Positions 1 through 5,867 of a stretch of 6,406 nucleotides of DNA are shown one piece after another. The notes beneath the pieces were generated by a model. The model worked only from the letters and a program-made list of their open reading frames with translations, had not been told where the DNA came from and made no database searches. Source of the DNA: an uncultured Geobacteraceae bacterium. GTDB taxonomy: Bacteria > Desulfobacterota > Desulfuromonadia > Geobacterales > Pseudopelobacteraceae. The stretch is taken from NCBI GenBank assembly GCA_903879825.1, contig CAIRND010000296.1, forward strand, positions 1-6,406, in the 5' to 3' direction. Both the position numbers and the translations under genes were made by a program. Numbering within the stretch: position 1 is the stretch's first letter; every line of letters begins with the position of its first letter.

Positions 1-612
1 CGCTCGGAAGTGGAATTTATCCGTAACGGTAGCGGCGATTTTGCCTCTGACTTCTATCCGTTTGTCGGCTGGGAACGCTTTCTGGGGCGCCCACCCGGCT
101 GCAGTTCCACTGAACTGCTTGACCGTTTCGGTCTGCTGACATCAACGACGGTTGCAGTTCACTGCGTTCACCTGACCGCAGCCGATGCCGACATCATCAA
201 GTCGCGTGGTTCTCACATCGTACTCTGCCCTCGCAGTAATGATCTCCTTGATGTCGGCCGCGCCCCGGTTGCGGTATTTAAAAAATCAGGTATTTCTCTC
301 GCACTCGGCACTGATTCGCTGGCCAGCAACAATACTCTTTCGCTCTGGGATGAATTGCGTTTCGCCCTGGAAACTTTTCCGGACGACCTTACTGAACAGG
401 ATGTGCTCCGGATGGTCACGACCGGCGGCGCTGCGGCCCTCGGTGTTTCTGATAGTTGTGGTTCGTTGGCGGCCGGTAAGCGGGCGGACTTTCAGGTGAT
501 CAGCACCAGTCCCGGTGATGAAAGCGGGGTGGTGCAGCGGGTTATGCGGACGGGGAAACTACAGGAAGTTTTTGTGGGCGGGATGCGCTACGCAGGGGAA
601 GCACGCTATTAA
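1..612 (+). CDS. Metal-dependent amidohydrolase, probable aminodeoxyfutalosine deaminase-like (5' end missing)
   Basis: This is the C-terminal part of a TrzA/AtzA/MtaD-type amidohydrolase. The reading frame is open from base 1, so the start lies outside the window; the GTG at 10 is an internal Val codon. Visible family marks are the metal-ligand His in AVHCVHL (codon 160-162), an LCPRSN motif followed by a GRAPV segment, and the metal/catalytic Asp in LALGTDSLASNN (codon 313-315). It ends with the usual GSLAAGKRADF return to the small beta-sandwich domain. The N-terminal HxH metal motif would be upstream and cannot be checked. The LCPRSN version, in place of the HNPxSN of MTA/SAH deaminases, is what I associate with 6-amino-6-deoxyfutalosine deaminases of the futalosine menaquinone pathway. 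That substrate is an inference; family membership is firm. Expected to be cytoplasmic. It converges on the hybrid kinase gene, with a palindromic element between them. Confidence 0.85.
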   Translation, partial: RSEVEFIRNGSGDFASDFYPFVGWERFLGRPPGCSSTELLDRFGLLTSTTVAVHCVHLTAADADIIKSRGSHIVLCPRSNDLLDVGRAPVAVFKKSGISLALGTDSLASNNTLSLWDELRFALETFPDDLTEQDVLRMVTTGGAAALGVSDSCGSLAAGKRADFQVISTSPGDESGVVQRVMRTGKLQEVFVGGMRYAGEARY

Positions 613-685
613 ACTAGAAAACGGTATTTTTAGAGTAATCTTTTTTACCGATTAGCGCCGTGCTTCAGCCATAACATCAAAATAT

Positions 686-720
686 CCCCTCTCCATGAGG
701 GAGAGGGTTAGGGTGAGGGG
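686..720 (+). repeat. REP-like arm, left copy
   Basis: The arm contains CCCTCTCC (687-694) facing GGAGAGGG (700-707), an 8-bp stem with a 5-nt loop. A GGTTAGGGTGAGGGG segment follows. Its first 22 bases match the reverse complement of 771-792 at 19 of 22 positions. Repeats of this CCCTCTCCC...AGGGTGAGGGG style are, to my knowledge, widespread in intergenic DNA of proteobacteria. Confidence 0.75.
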
Positions 721-747
721 AAAATGCTGGATTATGCAACTCCATCG

Positions 748-792
748 CCCCCTCATCCGGCCTTCGGCCACCTTCTCCCTCAGGGAGAAGGG
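748..792 (-). repeat. REP-like arm, right (inverted) copy with strong hairpins
   Basis: This is the inverted partner of 686-720. It carries a perfect 10-bp inverted repeat, CCTTCTCCCT (771-780) against AGGGAGAAGG (782-791), separated by one base; the real RNA loop would open a few pairs. A second small hairpin, GGCC-TTC-GGCC, lies at 759-769 and is absent from the left copy, so the two arms are related but of different length. It is a candidate terminator or 3'-end stabiliser for either converging transcript, but no clean U tract follows. Confidence 0.75.
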
Positions 793-824
793 ACTGGCTG
801 AAGATTGGTGCTAATTGGATCTTT

Positions 825-839
825 CCTTCTCTCCCTCAG
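825..839. repeat. REP-like fragment overlapping the kinase stop codon
   Basis: The sequence CCTTCTCTCCCTCAG is a near direct repeat of 771-783 with a two-base insertion. Its TCA (836-838) is the reverse complement of the TGA stop of the hybrid kinase gene. The repeat family therefore touches the coding end. Confidence 0.5.
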
Positions 840-2563
840 ACACGCTTCCGCGTGATTTTCTCCAGAACATTTTTCATTTCATCTTGCAACTGGTTAAAAT
901 CAAATGGTTTGCTAATGAGCGCAGCGATGTTTGAACGGGGAATCCGTGAGGTGATAACCGTTTCGCTAAAGCCGCTGGAGATAATGATCGGCAGGTCAGG
1001 CGTTAACTTTTTTAACTCGTGGAACAATTCATAACCGTCCATAACCGGCATTCCGATATCCATCACGACCATGGTGATATCGCCGCTCTTTTTCCGATAC
1101 AACTCAAGCGCTTCCGCACCGTTTAATGCCTCAATAACAGTAAATCCCATTTTGGTGAGCATGGCACTCATCAGCAGTATCACCTCGACCTCATTTTCAA
1201 CCAGCAGAACCGTACCGCTTCCCCGCCACCGCGTTGGACGCTGATGTTGCGTGGATTCAACGTCACCGGAGTCACCGGTTTCGACAGGCAGGCAGATTTT
1301 AAAGGTTGTGCCGCGATCCGGTTGGCTGGTGAGCTGCAAGACACCCTTATGTGCCGTGAGAATGCCGAGAACAGCTGACATTCCCAAACCACGCCCTTTA
1401 AATTTTGTTGTGTAGAACGGTTCGAAAACTCGTCGTTTCGTTTCTATATTCATGCCACAGCCGTTATCCGTCACTTCCAGACACACATATTTCCCGGGGG
1501 TAATCGTTTTGCCGAGATGATCCCTGGTTGGATGTGTCGAGGAGATGGCTACACGTGCCACTGAAACATAAATCTCCCCGTGTGCATCGCCGATTGCCTC
1601 CGATGCGTTGATGATCAGATTCATGACAATCTGTCTGATTTGGCTGGCATCGCCGGTGATGGCGGGGATGTCTGCCTGGCAATCAAGTGTGATGGTCACA
1701 TTTTCATTGAGAGCCGAGGATAACATCTTGACCATTTCATCCACCAACGTCACCACGTTAATCTCTGACAGGCTGGATACACTCTTGCCTGCGTATGCCA
1801 GCATCTGGCGACACAGAGCGGAAGCGCGTTCGGCCGCTTTTCCGATTGCCGGAATAAAGTCTGCAGCGGTGGTATAGTCTTTTTTTATGAGTGAACAGTA
1901 GCCGATGATGATCGCAAGGATGTTATTAAAATCGTGAGCGATACCGCCTGCCAATACGCCGAGGCTTTCCAACTTCTGCGCCTGCTGGAGTTTCTGCTCC
2001 AGAGCCAGTTTTTCCTCTTCGAGCTGCACGCTCCCTGAAATGTCATGACAGGTAATCCAGTAATCCCCTTCCGGTGCCGGTGTGGCTAACAGATGTGCCC
2101 AGAACAGGGAGCCATCGGTTCGCATCAAACGCATATTCCACGATTGTATCTCGCCGGTTTTACCACCCTGCTTGTGGCGAAGATAATAACTGTCCTGGTC
2201 TTCGGGTCGTATGAACTGTGACAGTCGCCGCGTGAGCAACTTGTGTCGTTGTATGCCAAGCATGATGGTAATGGCACGGTTGGTCTCGGTGATCACCCCA
2301 AGCTTATTGACGGTCAGATACCCTATCGGCGCCATGTCATAGAGATCAAAGTAGCGGAGTCGCTCCGTATCCAACGTGTGTTGGGTGCGGCGCAACTCTT
2401 CGTTTTGCATCTCCAGTTCGATCTGATGCACCCGTAGCTCGTGGATGAGTTTATCTGTCTCTTCTGTTGAGAGCGTACATGACGCTGGATACTCACTCTG
2501 GCAAGATTTTTCTTCTGCCCGTGCGCGGAGTTTTCTCGCCGATGTCGCTGGTGCCTCTTTCAT
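836..2563 (-). CDS. Cytoplasmic PAS-histidine kinase-receiver hybrid sensor kinase
   Basis: Hybrid two-component kinase of 575 residues with no membrane segment or signal peptide, so it is probably soluble. The domains in order are: a charged N-terminal helix (about 30-70), one PAS domain (about 70-178, ending in a DIS motif), a coiled linker, a HisKA-type dimerisation domain with phospho-acceptor His210 in GGIAHDFNN, and a HATPase domain (N box NLIINASEAI at 315, G1 DNGCGM at 366, F box FEPFYTTK at 380, G2 GRGLGM at 390). A receiver domain follows (about 450-570) with phospho-acceptor Asp502 (MDIGMPVMDG), Ser529 and Lys552. The receiver acidic patch reads VENE (456-458), with Asn457 where a Mg2+-binding Asp is usual. 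There is no output domain, so phosphate must leave through a phosphotransfer protein or act within the module. The ATG lies 5 bp after the stop of the CheB-CheR fusion, with only a weak purine-rich site, so translational coupling is likely. The input signal is unknown. Confidence 0.93.
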   Translation of the reverse strand: MKEAPATSARKLRARAEEKSCQSEYPASCTLSTEETDKLIHELRVHQIELEMQNEELRRTQHTLDTERLRYFDLYDMAPIGYLTVNKLGVITETNRAITIMLGIQRHKLLTRRLSQFIRPEDQDSYYLRHKQGGKTGEIQSWNMRLMRTDGSLFWAHLLATPAPEGDYWITCHDISGSVQLEEEKLALEQKLQQAQKLESLGVLAGGIAHDFNNILAIIIGYCSLIKKDYTTAADFIPAIGKAAERASALCRQMLAYAGKSVSSLSEINVVTLVDEMVKMLSSALNENVTITLDCQADIPAITGDASQIRQIVMNLIINASEAIGDAHGEIYVSVARVAISSTHPTRDHLGKTITPGKYVCLEVTDNGCGMNIETKRRVFEPFYTTKFKGRGLGMSAVLGILTAHKGVLQLTSQPDRGTTFKICLPVETGDSGDVESTQHQRPTRWRGSGTVLLVENEVEVILLMSAMLTKMGFTVIEALNGAEALELYRKKSGDITMVVMDIGMPVMDGYELFHELKKLTPDLPIIISSGFSETVITSRIPRSNIAALISKPFDFNQLQDEMKNVLEKITRKRV

Positions 2564-2568
2564 AGTCT

Positions 2569-5500
2569 TTACCCGATCCGGATCGCCCGTTCTGTCGTTG
2601 CGATCGCATATACCGCTCCTGCCTCATTACTCAGGGCTGTGGCGGTCAGCCATATTTCTACGCTAGAACCGCTCTTGGTGATTCGTTGCGTGCGGTAGGG
2701 TTCCAGTGCCTCTGTCCGGCTCATCCGGCGTACCCGGTCACACTCGGTAGCACACCGGTCCTCCGACATCAGATCGCGGACGTTCATCTGTAATGCCTCC
2801 GATTCGCTCCAACCATACATCCGTACTGCGGCCGGATTCCACCCCAGGATGAGCCCCTCCATGTTTTGCATTACCACGGCATCGACGGCATCGCGTACTA
2901 CCACGGAAAGATGAAGCTGGTCGTTGGCTTTCCGCAATGCCTCCCGCGTCCGCTTTATCTCGCAGATATCAAAGAAGGTGATAACCGCCCCCTCAATAAC
3001 GTTTTCAAGGGTGCGATACGGACGGATGCGGAGCAGGAACCACGCCCCCCCTTTGGTCTGAACTTCCACCTCTTTGGGAATCAGTGTGTCCAGAACTAAC
3101 CTGATATCTTCTACCAAAGAGCTGTAATTGATCAGATTTGAGACGATATGCCCGACCGGTCGCCCCACGTCGGAAAGAATCAGGTTGATAATCTGGGTGA
3201 CGGCCGGGGTGAAGCGCTGGATGAGCATTTGAAAATCTACGAAGATCGTGCCGACGCCCGTTCCAGCCAGCAGATTGTTCATGTCGTTATTGGCCCGCGA
3301 CAGATCGAACACCTTTGTCTGCAGTTCAGTATTAACCGTGGCCAGCTCTTCGTTGACCGATTGCAGCTCTTCCTTTGATGTTTCCAGCTCTTCATTGGTG
3401 GATTGCAGCTCTTCGTTGATTGATTGCATCTCTTCATTGGACGACTTGAGCTCTTCGTTCGATGTTTCGAGCTCTTCGTTTGCGCTCTTCAAATACTCTT
3501 CTTTTGCGTGTAACTCCTGGCGTAACGCGGTGACGAGCGCGTCTTCATCCGGTGCCACGTCGGTCGTTATTTCGGTGGGAACGAGCGGAACGGCCGGCGT
3601 CTGCAGCCCTTCTGCCTGAAACTGTGGTTCCTCCAATACAACCAGGTATAAATTTTGATCGGCGACCGATGCGGGCAGGGTTGGCACCGGCAGTACTGTC
3701 AGTTTGACGGTACTGAAACCGCCGTTGGTTTTGACTCTCAGGCCGGAGCGCTCTATCGTTTGTTTATTCTTTACGGCACCATGCAGGGCAGTGGTTAATT
3801 CCCGTTTCAACCCCTCGCGGGCCATTTTAAGTATGTTAAGCGCCGGTTCTCCTGCAGCCATCTGCAGATAACGGCCGGTGCTGCCATGGATATAGAGGAT
3901 CTCGCCCCGTTCACTCACCAGAATGCTGGCGGGGGCATAGCGCTCCAAAAGGATACGTTCAGCTGTCTCGCGCAACGAAACCTTGTTTCCGCCGGCCACC
4001 TGTCCATTATGTCGTCTGGTTGCCAATTCGTCAGTCATGGGCGGGATAAAGCGTCCCAGAGGCAGGCGCTGTGACATCGGGTAATTTTCTCTGCACTGGT
4101 ACAACTTTGCCTGACGATCCAGCGTGCTAAAGAGATGGATAAATTCACCGACGGTTTCAGATGTGCCCAGAAAAAGCACACCGCCCGGATTCAATGAATA
4201 GTGAAACAGGGGTATCAGCTTCTTCTGTAGTTCGCTGCCCATATAAATCATCAAGTTGCGGCAGGTGATCATATCAAGTTTGGAAAAGGGGGGATCCTTG
4301 ATGACATCCTGCTCGGAAAATACCAACAAATCGCGAATCGCCTTGTTAATGCGATAGGCGCTGCCGTCAGCTTCCATGGTGAAAAAGCGTGCCAGGCGTT
4401 CCGGTGATATATCCGCCGCGATACTGGCGGGATACAAGCCGGCACGGGCGTGAGCAATGGCCTGGCTATCTATGTCGGTGGCAAAAAGTTGCAGTTTAAA
4501 GTTTCTTTTCAAGCGTTCCATCTGCTCCTGAAGCAGTATGGCTATGGAGTAGGCTTCTTCACCGGTGGAGCAGCCGCAGGTCCAGACTCTGATGGCTGTG
4601 CCAGCCTGTTTTTCGGTAAAGAGTCGCGGAATTACCTTGGTTTCAAGTTCGGCGAAGGCCGGCGGGTCTCGGAAGAAGTTGGTGACACCAATCAACAGAT
4701 CCCGGAAAAGTGCTTCCACCTCTGTTGGTGTCTGCTGCAAAAAGCGAACATAGCCCCACAGGTCGGTGATCTGATGTACGGCCATGCGCCGTTCGATGCG
4801 GCGTTTGATGGTGTTCGGTTTATATTGGGAAAAATCGTGACCGGTCTGGGAACGGAGTAGAATGAAAACTTTTTTAAGGACATCTTCAACGGGGCGTTGT
4901 GGAGGAGTCTGCTGGAGAGTGCCGCTTCCGTAGGCATGGGCGGCGTAGGCAATAAGGTGCGCCGGCATTTCGGCCGGCGGCAGAATATAATCAACCAGCC
5001 CGGTGGCAATGGCGCTGCGCGGCATGCCATCGTACTCGGTGGATTCGACGTTCTGGGCCATAACCATGCCCCCTTCACCTTTGATAGCCCTAATTCCCAA
5101 GGTGCCATCACTGCCGGTGCCCGAAAGGACGATGCAGATGGCCCGTTCGTGCTGATCCTGAGCCAGTGACCGGAAGAAAAAATCGATGGGAAGCCGCTGG
5201 CCGCGCGGCAGGGTCGGTTCCAATAGTTGCAGCGTACCGTTCAGGAACGCCATGTCGCGTCCCGGCGGGATTATATAGGCGCAGTTGGGTTGCACCAGTA
5301 CGCCATCGGTTACCTCGGAGACCTGCATGCGGGTATAGCGTCGGATGAGGTCGCACAGGATGCTTTTGTGATCCGGTGCCAGATGCTGCACCAGCACAAA
5401 AGCCATGTTAGGATTTATGTCCGCCGGCATGCCGGAAAAAAAAGCTTCGAAGGCCGCTAATCCACCGGCTGAAGCTCCAATGCCGACGATAGGGAAATGG

Positions 5501-5649
5501 GCTTTGTCCGGAGAAGCGGTACTAGCGGCATCGCTCGTTTCTTCATCTGCAATGGACAGCTCAGATTCGTTTATATCTTCGCTGATATCAGTGTTCAGGA
5601 CATCGACTGTTTCTGACTTTACGACCGGTTTCTTTTGTTTGTTTGTCAT
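2569..5649 (-). CDS. CheB-CheR fusion with coiled coil and PAS sensor domains
   Basis: A 1026-residue protein joining a chemoreceptor methylesterase and methyltransferase to sensory domains. After an acidic, probably disordered tail (1-50) comes a CheB catalytic domain (about 52-235) with the full triad: Ser60 in GASAGG, His89 in VQHLAPDH, Asp181 in GTGSDG. The usual CheB N-terminal receiver is absent. A CheR domain follows (about 255-520), with TNFFRDPPAF, the SAM-binding CGCSTGEEAYS (358-368), ATDID and CRNLMIYM. A PAS-like segment (about 560-675), a heptad-repeat coiled coil (about 705-790), a second PAS (about 785-897, ending FFDIC) and a third PAS (about 905-1022) complete it. It may set methylation of receptors encoded elsewhere in response to a PAS ligand, or pass a signal to the adjoining kinase; both are inferences. 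In homologues the PAS region often continues into a kinase. Here it stops at TTERAIRIG, and the kinase is a separate gene 5 bp on. Soluble; ATG preceded by a strong Shine-Dalgarno. Confidence 0.95.
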   Translation of the reverse strand: MTNKQKKPVVKSETVDVLNTDISEDINESELSIADEETSDAASTASPDKAHFPIVGIGASAGGLAAFEAFFSGMPADINPNMAFVLVQHLAPDHKSILCDLIRRYTRMQVSEVTDGVLVQPNCAYIIPPGRDMAFLNGTLQLLEPTLPRGQRLPIDFFFRSLAQDQHERAICIVLSGTGSDGTLGIRAIKGEGGMVMAQNVESTEYDGMPRSAIATGLVDYILPPAEMPAHLIAYAAHAYGSGTLQQTPPQRPVEDVLKKVFILLRSQTGHDFSQYKPNTIKRRIERRMAVHQITDLWGYVRFLQQTPTEVEALFRDLLIGVTNFFRDPPAFAELETKVIPRLFTEKQAGTAIRVWTCGCSTGEEAYSIAILLQEQMERLKRNFKLQLFATDIDSQAIAHARAGLYPASIAADISPERLARFFTMEADGSAYRINKAIRDLLVFSEQDVIKDPPFSKLDMITCRNLMIYMGSELQKKLIPLFHYSLNPGGVLFLGTSETVGEFIHLFSTLDRQAKLYQCRENYPMSQRLPLGRFIPPMTDELATRRHNGQVAGGNKVSLRETAERILLERYAPASILVSERGEILYIHGSTGRYLQMAAGEPALNILKMAREGLKRELTTALHGAVKNKQTIERSGLRVKTNGGFSTVKLTVLPVPTLPASVADQNLYLVVLEEPQFQAEGLQTPAVPLVPTEITTDVAPDEDALVTALRQELHAKEEYLKSANEELETSNEELKSSNEEMQSINEELQSTNEELETSKEELQSVNEELATVNTELQTKVFDLSRANNDMNNLLAGTGVGTIFVDFQMLIQRFTPAVTQIINLILSDVGRPVGHIVSNLINYSSLVEDIRLVLDTLIPKEVEVQTKGGAWFLLRIRPYRTLENVIEGAVITFFDICEIKRTREALRKANDQLHLSVVVRDAVDAVVMQNMEGLILGWNPAAVRMYGWSESEALQMNVRDLMSEDRCATECDRVRRMSRTEALEPYRTQRITKSGSSVEIWLTATALSNEAGAVYAIATTERAIRIG
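3316..3483 (-). repeat. 21-bp periodic repeat encoding a heptad coiled coil (NEEL units)
   Basis: There are eight successive heptads (residues 723-778 of the fusion protein) of the form xNEELxS/T. On the plus strand the octamer AGCTCTTC recurs exactly every 21 bp at 3344, 3365, 3386, 3407, 3449 and 3470, with a one-base variant at 3428. The perfect heptad phase gives a long parallel coiled coil linking the CheR half to the C-terminal PAS domains, a normal but very regular feature of this family. Confidence 0.9.
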
Positions 5650-5653
5650 TGCG

Positions 5654-5659
5654 TCCTCC
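5654..5659 (-). promoter_or_regulatory. Shine-Dalgarno for the CheB-CheR fusion
   Basis: The minus strand reads GGAGGA, then four bases, then ATG (5649-5647). This is a strong site that supports the chosen start. Confidence 0.85.
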
Positions 5660-5668
5660 GCGTGTAAT

Positions 5669-5690
5669 AAAAAAACGGCTCACGAACCGT
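5669..5690 (-). terminator. Intrinsic terminator-like hairpin in the leader of the CheB-CheR gene
   Basis: The minus strand reads ACGGTT-CGTG-GAGCCGT-like: a 6-bp stem (5690-5685 with 5680-5675, one G-U pair) and a 4-nt CGTG loop. A run of seven U starts at the last stem base (5675-5669). It lies about 145 bp after the lspA stop and only 9 bp before the Shine-Dalgarno of the fusion gene. It could end the lspA transcript, or act as an attenuator of the downstream operon. The stem is short, so efficiency is uncertain. Confidence 0.6.
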
Positions 5691-5740
5691 ATATTTATTA
5701 GTGACTCCCATCGTCAGCTTTTAACCCAAAAAAATAATTC

Positions 5741-5774
5741 TCCACTAAAATCACGAAAAGCACGAACAAAACAA
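5741..5774 (+). repeat. CACGAAA-type repeat, left arm
   Basis: It starts TCCACTAAAATCACG and matches the reverse complement of 5834-5867 at about 25 of 34 positions. It is the outer-left arm of an inverted pair in the lspA downstream gap. Repeats built on CACGAAAGACACGAAA are, from memory, common in intergenic DNA of Geobacter-like and several other phyla. Confidence 0.6.
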
Positions 5775-5812
5775 GCTGAATAGGTACAGTCAGGGCATAA
5801 CCCTTTTGGTGA

Positions 5813-5831
5813 ATTGCTGTTCAACAGTAAT
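5813..5831. other. Near-palindrome (operator or hairpin candidate) just after lspA
   Basis: The sequence ATTGCTGTTCAACAGTAAT is symmetric around C5822 except for one pair (G5816 against T5828). It lies 3 bp beyond the lspA stop codon and between the two arms of the CACGAAA repeat pair. It could be a regulator binding site for the downstream operon, or the central hairpin of the repeat element. No regulator family is recognised from it. Confidence 0.4.
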
Positions 5832-5833
5832 AT

Positions 5834-5867
5834 TTTATTTTTTCGTGTCTTTTGTGTCTTTCGTGGA
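5834..5867 (-). repeat. CACGAAA-type repeat, right arm, reading into lspA
   Basis: On the minus strand it reads TCCACGAAAGACACAAAAGA, then CACGAAAAAA. It covers the last ten codons and the TAA stop of lspA, encoding the STKDTKDTKK tail. It is the inverted partner of 5741-5774. Confidence 0.65.

Larger units (their letters stand above)
648..818. repeat. Composite imperfect palindrome (REP/BIME- or MITE-like element) between convergent genes
   Basis: The outer arms 648-670 and 796-818 are inverted copies matching at 18 of 23 positions. As plus-strand RNA, three of the five mismatches (650/816, 657/809, 660/806) become G-U pairs, leaving only two unpaired positions. Inside lie two REP-like arms in inverted orientation (686-720 and 748-792), around a short centre with a possible TGGA/TCCA hairpin (728-744). 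The element fills most of the gap between two convergent genes, so it may act as a bidirectional transcription boundary; that role is inferred. A 6-bp direct repeat ATCTTT at 638-643 and 819-824 could be a target duplication, but it is AT-rich and offset 4 bp from the left arm. Confidence 0.75.

Noticed and set aside
601..663. Imperfect inverted repeat GCACG...CGTGC with inner CGGTA...TACCG after the amidohydrolase stop, suggesting a terminator
   Set aside because: The stems are only 5 bp each with large unpaired stretches, and the T run at 641-646 is not preceded by a GC-rich hairpin. The right side is better explained as the outer arm of the 648-818 palindrome.
3316..3483. Regular spaced repeat that might be a CRISPR array or minisatellite
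   Set aside because: The unit is 21 bp with no variable spacers, it is in frame, and it encodes an unbroken heptad coiled coil of a known fusion family.
3248..3619. Long open frame on the plus strand opposite the coiled coil (Ser/Leu-rich)
   Set aside because: It is an antisense shadow produced by the repeated GAAGAGCT codons of the coiled coil; it has no ribosome site and its composition is an artefact.
4450..4860. 136-codon open frame on the plus strand opposite the CheR domain
   Set aside because: It lies fully inside a well-supported gene on the other strand, has no recognisable motifs, and codes a shadow of the CheR sequence.
5792..5807. Small plus-strand hairpin AGGG-CATAA-CCCT followed by TTT
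   Set aside because: It has a four-base-pair stem and a three-base T run, and no plus-strand gene upstream that it could terminate.
5650..5834. Promoter (sigma-70, sigma-54 or sigma-28) for the CheB-CheR operon
   Set aside because: I found only weak matches, such as TTGAAC with a poor -10 and TTAAAA with TAATAA. There was no sigma-54 GG/GC pair at correct spacing, so nothing was strong enough to annotate.
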